Below are positions 35,371 to 38,908 of a DNA stretch of 38,908 nucleotides, in pieces; within the stretch, counting starts at the first letter, position 1; every line of letters starts with the position of its first letter. The stretch comes from Bacteroidaceae bacterium. Its GTDB lineage: Bacteria; Bacteroidota; Bacteroidia; Bacteroidales; Bacteroidaceae. The notes beneath the pieces are model-generated. The model was not told where the DNA came from. It searched no databases and was given only the letters and a program-made list of their open reading frames with translations. The DNA lies in NCBI GenBank assembly GCA_017651245.1, contig JAGCDQ010000023.1, positions 1 to 38,908 on the forward strand, written 5' to 3'. A program made the position numbers and the translations under genes.

Positions 35371-35425
35371 ACAGCATGAGGGTGCCTGTTTTTCTGAATA
35401 CTGCTTTATGGGCTTTGATATTCAT
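35369..35425 (-). CDS. Possible 18-codon ORF directly behind a consensus promoter
   Basis: The minus strand reads MNIKAHKAVFRKTGTLML then TAA. The ATG is 16 nt past a perfect TATCTTTG box. Apart from that promoter and the downstream hairpin there is no coding evidence. The peptide is basic and has no signal or membrane segment. It may be a leader peptide, a decayed gene start, or chance within a small RNA. Confidence 0.3.
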   Translation of the reverse strand: MNIKAHKAVFRKTGTLML

Positions 35426-35441
35426 TACAAGTATTCTTTTG

Positions 35442-35473
35442 CAAAGATAGAACAAATTCAGAATATCACCAAA
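35442..35473 (-). promoter_or_regulatory. Orphan consensus promoter, minus strand
   Basis: TTTG (35473-35470) and TATCTTTG (35449-35442) are separated by 20 nt, an ideal match to the Bacteroidetes consensus. No annotated gene follows; the transcript would run about 230-260 nt to the hairpin at 35177-35212. Confidence 0.65.
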
Positions 35474-35546
35474 CAAACCTCCAATTTTTTTTAGGTCACA
35501 ATTGGCATCTTGATGGTCGGATGTGATCAAGTTAATATGACAAAGC

Positions 35547-35609
35547 GCTACAGTGCTACAGTTCGAAATCAAGATAGCCAAAAGTCAAAAAGAACTGTAG
35601 CACTGTAGC
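35547..35609. repeat. Perfect 18-bp inverted repeat with duplicated octamers
   Basis: GCTACAGTGCTACAGTTC (35547-35564) and its exact reverse complement (35592-35609) flank a 27-nt spacer. Each arm holds the octamer GCTACAGT twice in tandem. A CACTT/AAGTG mini-hairpin and a T-run follow at about 35609-35631. The structure sits between two divergent promoters. Confidence 0.9.
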
Positions 35610-35649
35610 ACTTCAAAAGTGTGATTTTTTTAAAAAAAATCTACAAATA

Positions 35650-35681
35650 CTTGTATATGTCAGAAAAAAGTCGTAACTTTG
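35650..35681 (+). promoter_or_regulatory. Orphan consensus promoter, plus strand
   Basis: CTTG (35650-35653) and TAACTTTG (35674-35681) are separated by 20 nt. The nearest ATG (35690) is only 8 nt past the box, so a transcript would be leaderless or nearly so. Confidence 0.62.
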
Positions 35682-36026
35682 TACCAGAAATGAAGAAAGA
35701 ACGTCTTCAACCTTAACCCTAACGATAACGATGACGGAGAGGGTAAGGGATGCCACGAAAAACAAGCCGGCGGCATCGATGAAAAGAGGCGGCGGCAAAA
35801 CACGAAAGAGACGACGGCAAAGCCATGGATTGCCGACGGCAATTTCAAGACAGGGAATAAGTCCCCTTTCCCGAGGAGAGAAGGAGGTGCAGGGCACTCC
35901 GGAAGCCCAAAGTTGGGGACAGAAAAATTATCTTAAAATAAATCTAACGATCACGTGCAAGGTTATCTATCGAAAGATTCGCACCGCCCCTGGTGTGAAG
36001 CAGTACCTGGCCGCACTCTTGCTGTC
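35682..36026 (+). other. Structured GC-rich leader or small RNA candidate, with an 8-codon ORF
   Basis: Behind the promoter at 35650-35681 the first ORF (35690-35716) reads MKKERLQP and stops. The stop lies in the left arm of a 9-bp stem with one bulge (35711-35720 with 35740-35748, CCTTAACCCT against AGGGTAAGG). Further pairs include TTGCC/GGCAA near 35830 and GGGA/TCCC near 35855. A second frame (35731-36051) would give a 106-aa, strongly basic protein (KRGGGKTRKRRRQSHG) ending antisense to the next gene, but its composition argues against a normal protein. No recognised RNA family was identified by eye. Confidence 0.35.
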
Positions 36027-36536
36027 TTATTTCTCTTTCTTGAACAAGTAGGTGTTGCCGTCGCTATCCTTCAGCTCGAAGCTCTGGGCGGTTTGGTTCG
36101 CTATGGTGCGCTCACCTCTGAACAGGAACTGTTTGGCGACGGTTTCTTTCTGCTCTTCGAAATCGTCCAGCACCAACTGTTTCATGAGATTCTCCAGTGA
36201 GGGGTTTTCCTTGATGGCTTCTTTTGACGCTTCGTTGAACTTCACCTCCTTGAACTTCACCTCGGTCTTTGAGGCATCAAACGCAAACTTCAGTTGGGTC
36301 GCCCCTGGCGTGTAGCTCTGGGCGGGTACGGAGAAGAGGATGCTCACCGTGCCGATTTCTTTCTCGCAAGTGAACACCACGCTCTGGCTCATCTGGTTGC
36401 CTTCGAAATTCAGGAAGTAGTCCATCTTGACACCTTCCATCTGCTTCTCGGATTGCCAGTTGCCCTCCAAACTCTGTGCCTGCATGGACAGAATGGCTGC
36501 CAGTGCCAACACCCATGTCATCATTGTTTTCTTCAT
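36027..36536 (-). CDS. Small exported lipocalin-like protein, function unknown
   Basis: The protein has 169 aa. A signal peptide (MKKTMMTWVLALAAILSMQA, cut before Q) precedes a mature part beginning SLEGNWQSEKQMEGV. The GxW-type start and alternating beta strands up to ELKDSDGNTYLFKKEK resemble small calycin-like or lipocalin-like secreted proteins of Bacteroidetes. Ligand unknown. It lies 67 nt after the Gly/Asp-rich peptide gene and may share its transcript. Confidence 0.72.
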   Translation of the reverse strand: MKKTMMTWVLALAAILSMQAQSLEGNWQSEKQMEGVKMDYFLNFEGNQMSQSVVFTCEKEIGTVSILFSVPAQSYTPGATQLKFAFDASKTEVKFKEVKFNEASKEAIKENPSLENLMKQLVLDDFEEQKETVAKQFLFRGERTIANQTAQSFELKDSDGNTYLFKKEK

Positions 36537-36603
36537 TGTCTTTTCTATTTTATGTATTAAACAAGCGTATATGTGCTTTCCGTACTCAACGTGTCAAAGA
36601 TGA

Positions 36604-36813
36604 TTAGAACAACAGGGCATCTGTATCGAAGAAGTCGAAATCCCATTCCTTCGCGTTGACGACAAATGGGATGGTGCCATCGCCAGTGCCCTCTGTGCTT
36701 GTTCCACCAGTTCCGCCACCAAACTCTTGCGTGTCTGCAGAAAGAAACTCCAGCATGACTGGCAGTACCAAATCTTCTATCACCATAGCTGGTTTCATAT
36801 ATTTCTTTTTCAT
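36604..36813 (-). CDS. 69-aa Gly/Thr-rich small protein, MKKKYxKP type
   Basis: The ATG at 36813 gives MKKKYMKPAMVIEDLVLPVM at the start. A longer frame running upstream would lie inside the previous gene. A Gly/Thr-rich middle (EFGGGTGGTSTEGTGDGT) is followed by an acidic aromatic end (KEWDFDFFDTDALLF). There is no signal peptide. The layout, a basic conserved-looking N-terminus, a GG-containing linker and an acidic W/F tail, is seen in many unannotated small Prevotella proteins as I recall. A precursor-peptide role is possible but unproven. It starts 25 nt after the pectinesterase-like gene. Confidence 0.65.
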   Translation of the reverse strand: MKKKYMKPAMVIEDLVLPVMLEFLSADTQEFGGGTGGTSTEGTGDGTIPFVVNAKEWDFDFFDTDALLF

Positions 36814-36838
36814 ATCAAAGTCTTTTTTTAGTGAATGA

Positions 36839-38455
36839 TTATTGAGCGAGATATTTCTTGCCGTCCTTGCGAATGACGACACCCTTATAGTCGTCGCCGA
36901 CCTTCTGACCGGCAAGGTTGTAGCGGACTGCGCCATCGGCATCATCAGCAGCAACACCGATAGTCTCTATGCCAGACGGATCTTCGTCATCTATGATGTC
37001 ATCCATCCGTATCCTGCCAAGCAGCTCCAGCGAAGTGAAGCGTGCATCGAGATAGCATTTGCCAGCAGGTATCACAATATCAGAATCAACCTTATACAAA
37101 CCCGGCTGACCATCCTTCGTTCCAAGGAAAAAGGCCTTTGAATATTCATTGAGTGTAGTGTCGAAAAGAACTGGCACTAAAAGATTATTCTTTGTAATCT
37201 TATTCACAATAGAACCACACACATAATACTGGGTGTTGGGTTTACCCTGTATGAATACAGGAGTGCCGGCTGGTAGTTTCCTACTATCAACAGTCTCAAG
37301 CAAAACACTATGCTTGTTTATCTTATTTGCAACATAGGTCTTCACACCTTCACCTTGGACATAAACATCCGTGAATGCGGTGTAAGAAGCCCAGCCTGCA
37401 CCATTAGTCTTTATTGGACTATGCTGAGAGATAATCGCAGCTGGGTCCCAACTGCCGGCAAAAGCAATAAGATTAGCCTTGGTCACATCAACTTTGTTAT
37501 CAGGATCCTTGCTAAGCACAACACCAGAGGCATCATACGCAGCAAAACGACGTTTCATATCGCCACCAATAGTACTGCCCCATAAAGTATTTATAGGATT
37601 TATTGCAAAAATAGTGCCAATGAACGTTGCAGCGGAACTTGCATCGCCATGAGCCTTCCAGCCGTGCGCAAGATAATATGTGTCATTCTGAGAAACAGCA
37701 CCTGTAACAAGACAGTTAGCGAACACATAGCCGATTTCCGCATCATCACCACCATAAGAAGAAGGAGCAGCAATCACACCACCAGTTGTTGTCTTACCAC
37801 CATTTGTAGTAACATTCAACTGAACGCTGTTAAATAATACGTTGCCAGAACCGCAGACAATATCAAGAGCACCTTCAATTATACCGCCCTCGAAGTAAGC
37901 AATCATGCCCTTGGCTCCATTGCTGTAGTATGTATTCTGTCTGCCCTTCAGATATACATTCTTGCAGATTGTCTTCGTTCCCTGATCCCAGAAAGTAACG
38001 CTAACCGCTGATTGTGTAGTTTCACTATACGTTGCCTCACACTCAAGAGTGAGGTCCTGCATATACAAGCCAGTACTTGTATTTTTCAGAGTTGCAGTAT
38101 TGTCAAGATCTTGTCCTGTGGGAGTATTCTTGATGATAACGCCATCTCTTGATTCACCAATGATAGCAATATTATCTGCCTCAACCTCAGTATTTATATC
38201 ACTACCAAGATCGTACGTGCCATTTGGCAGATAGATAGTCACATTTCCACCCATCGTATTTGCCTCGATGATAGCATTCTTCAACTGCTCAACATTGCCC
38301 GCAGCCACATTGAATGTCTTTGTTGCCTCGTCATACTCTCCAAGAAGTGTCTTACTATCCGTGTCATCGTACGAAACCTTGGCCTGTGCCCACGACATCG
38401 TCGTTCCTATCACCAGCAGGAACAACGTCAGTAATGTTCTGATTCTATTTATCAT
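36839..38455 (-). CDS. Secreted pectinesterase-like (CE8-fold) protein with altered catalytic site
   Basis: The protein has 538 aa. A signal peptide is at 1-24 (LLTLFLLVIGTTMSWAQ). Right-handed beta-helix sequence follows (NIAIIGESRDGVIIKN; QDLTLECEA). The pectinesterase landmarks are recognisable, but the QDT motif is QNT (Q173 N174), VDFIFG is LDIVCG (D198 kept), and LGRPW is LAHGW (Arg to H264). In plant-pathogen PME the Asp and Arg concerned are catalytic. The C-terminus (YNLAGQKV, then KGVVIRKDGKKYLAQ) is a Prevotella-type T9SS sorting tail, so the protein is probably surface-exported through the PorQ-containing system. Confidence 0.82.
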   Translation of the reverse strand: MINRIRTLLTLFLLVIGTTMSWAQAKVSYDDTDSKTLLGEYDEATKTFNVAAGNVEQLKNAIIEANTMGGNVTIYLPNGTYDLGSDINTEVEADNIAIIGESRDGVIIKNTPTGQDLDNTATLKNTSTGLYMQDLTLECEATYSETTQSAVSVTFWDQGTKTICKNVYLKGRQNTYYSNGAKGMIAYFEGGIIEGALDIVCGSGNVLFNSVQLNVTTNGGKTTTGGVIAAPSSYGGDDAEIGYVFANCLVTGAVSQNDTYYLAHGWKAHGDASSAATFIGTIFAINPINTLWGSTIGGDMKRRFAAYDASGVVLSKDPDNKVDVTKANLIAFAGSWDPAAIISQHSPIKTNGAGWASYTAFTDVYVQGEGVKTYVANKINKHSVLLETVDSRKLPAGTPVFIQGKPNTQYYVCGSIVNKITKNNLLVPVLFDTTLNEYSKAFFLGTKDGQPGLYKVDSDIVIPAGKCYLDARFTSLELLGRIRMDDIIDDEDPSGIETIGVAADDADGAVRYNLAGQKVGDDYKGVVIRKDGKKYLAQ

Positions 38456-38485
38456 AAAAGATTGTTTTTAATGAAAATTCAGCTG

Positions 38486-38517
38486 CAAAGGTAAGAATAT
38501 TCCCCATTTTCTCCAAA
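38486..38517 (-). promoter_or_regulatory. Promoter of the pectinesterase-like operon
   Basis: TTTG (38517-38514) and TACCTTTG (38493-38486) are 20 nt apart, an ideal consensus match. The ATG is 30 nt beyond the box. Confidence 0.7.
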
Positions 38518-38626
38518 ATCTTTCCACAAAAAGGTACTTGTATAGGTGAACGGTTATAGGTTCTCAGTTGGAGAAGACTATGCGGGGTGCAAAGAAGGGG
38601 AGGTGATGAAAAAAGTTGGGGAAATA

Positions 38627-38658
38627 TTTGGTGGTTTCGGGATATAGCTGTACCTTCG
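38627..38658 (+). promoter_or_regulatory. Promoter of holA
   Basis: TTTG (38627-38630) and TACCTTCG (38651-38658, one mismatch to TAnnTTTG) are 20 nt apart. The holA ATG lies 8 nt beyond the box, so the mRNA would be close to leaderless. Confidence 0.5.
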
Positions 38659-38666
38659 CACTCATT

Positions 38667-38908
38667 ATGGCAAAAGCAAATATCACACATCGCGACATTG
38701 TGGAGCAGATTCGGCGAAAGGAGTACCAGCCTATCTACCTGCTGATGGGGGAGGAGGCGTACTATATCGACCGCATCTCGGAATTTATTGCCGACAACGT
38801 GCTGACGAAAGATGAACAGGATTTTAACCAAACCATCATCTATTGTACGCGCGAGACGGCTGTTGCGGATGTGATAAATTGCGCGCGCCGTTACCCGATG
38901 ATGGCAAA
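38667..38908 (+). CDS. holA: DNA polymerase III delta subunit, N-terminal part (runs off the window)
   Basis: The 80 visible codons begin MAKANITHRDIVEQIRRKEY, followed by PIYLLMGEEAYYIDRIS, the HolA opening with its GEE motif, and the segment VADVINCARRYPMMA, which is characteristic of Bacteroidetes HolA. Delta opens the beta sliding clamp in the clamp-loader complex. The gene has its own promoter and is divergent from the pectinesterase-like operon. The 3' part is outside the window. Confidence 0.85.
   Translation, partial: MAKANITHRDIVEQIRRKEYQPIYLLMGEEAYYIDRISEFIADNVLTKDEQDFNQTIIYCTRETAVADVINCARRYPMMA

Noticed and set aside
35247-35450. 67-codon plus-strand frame with a hydrophobic tail
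   Set aside because: It is made largely of translated repeat arrays, has no promoter on that strand and opposes a consensus minus-strand promoter.
35613-35897. 94-codon minus-strand frame opposite the structured leader
   Set aside because: It has no promoter on its strand. The Arg/Leu/Pro-rich text is what GC-rich stems give when read in reverse.

Overview
The window reads as a chromosomal segment of a Bacteroidales bacterium, most likely a Prevotellaceae member. The evidence is a fused LpxC-FabZ gene, a PorQ homologue (type IX secretion), a Prevotella-style C-terminal sorting tail on a secreted protein, several promoters of the Bacteroidetes TTTG / TAnnTTTG type, and a near absence of Shine-Dalgarno sequences. 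Nothing here points to a phage, integrative element, IS element or CRISPR array. Most of the window is compact housekeeping operons.

Layout. (1) 1-271: the 3' part of tRNA-Pro(TGG), a complete tRNA-Val(TAC), a duplicated 31-bp flank and an intrinsic terminator. (2) 407-14868, plus strand: parA-parB (chromosome partition), a DUF5683 protein, a LysM lytic transglycosylase, a Rel/SpoT alarmone enzyme and a DUF1573 protein. After a spacer with 22-bp repeats and a 16-bp palindrome come meaB-porQ-cmk-ispH, a three-gene deoxy-amino-sugar cassette (FdtA-like isomerase, GNAT/FemAB-like acyltransferase, DegT aminotransferase) and a divergent pfkA. From meaB to the aminotransferase every gene overlaps the next. 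(3) 21263-15077, minus strand: purM-prfA-DUF4153-pyrF-HD phosphohydrolase. (4) 21392-28966, plus strand: lpxD-lpxC/fabZ-lpxA (lipid A), a PRiA4-ORF3-like protein, a small exported protein, miaA and a class A penicillin-binding protein. (5) 35058-28993, minus strand: phoH-purC-ubiE-aroE, then three exported proteins of unknown role, ending at an intrinsic terminator that overlaps the 3' end of the PBP gene. (6) 35059-36026: the only long stretch without a conventional gene. It is rich in promoters, repeats and inverted repeats. (7) 38455-36027, minus strand: a secreted pectinesterase-like protein with altered catalytic residues, a 69-aa Gly/Asp-rich peptide gene and a small exported protein. 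(8) From 38667, plus strand: the start of holA.

The most unusual material is repeat-derived. Six clear arrays with a strict 7-nt period, and a seventh with a slip, but with different unit sequences, sit at gene borders and once inside a reading frame (HD phosphohydrolase). Two copies of a GC-rich palindromic element lie in frame inside aroE and ubiE. They are in opposite orientation relative to coding and so give different peptides. The 35.1-36.0 kb island holds two strong divergent consensus promoters flanking a perfect 18-bp inverted repeat. One drives a short unit that ends at a hairpin and holds an 18-codon ORF. The other drives a near-leaderless 8-codon ORF followed by a structured, GC-rich leader. 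These are the best candidates for something not yet described. All homology statements are from reading the protein sequences; no database search was run.
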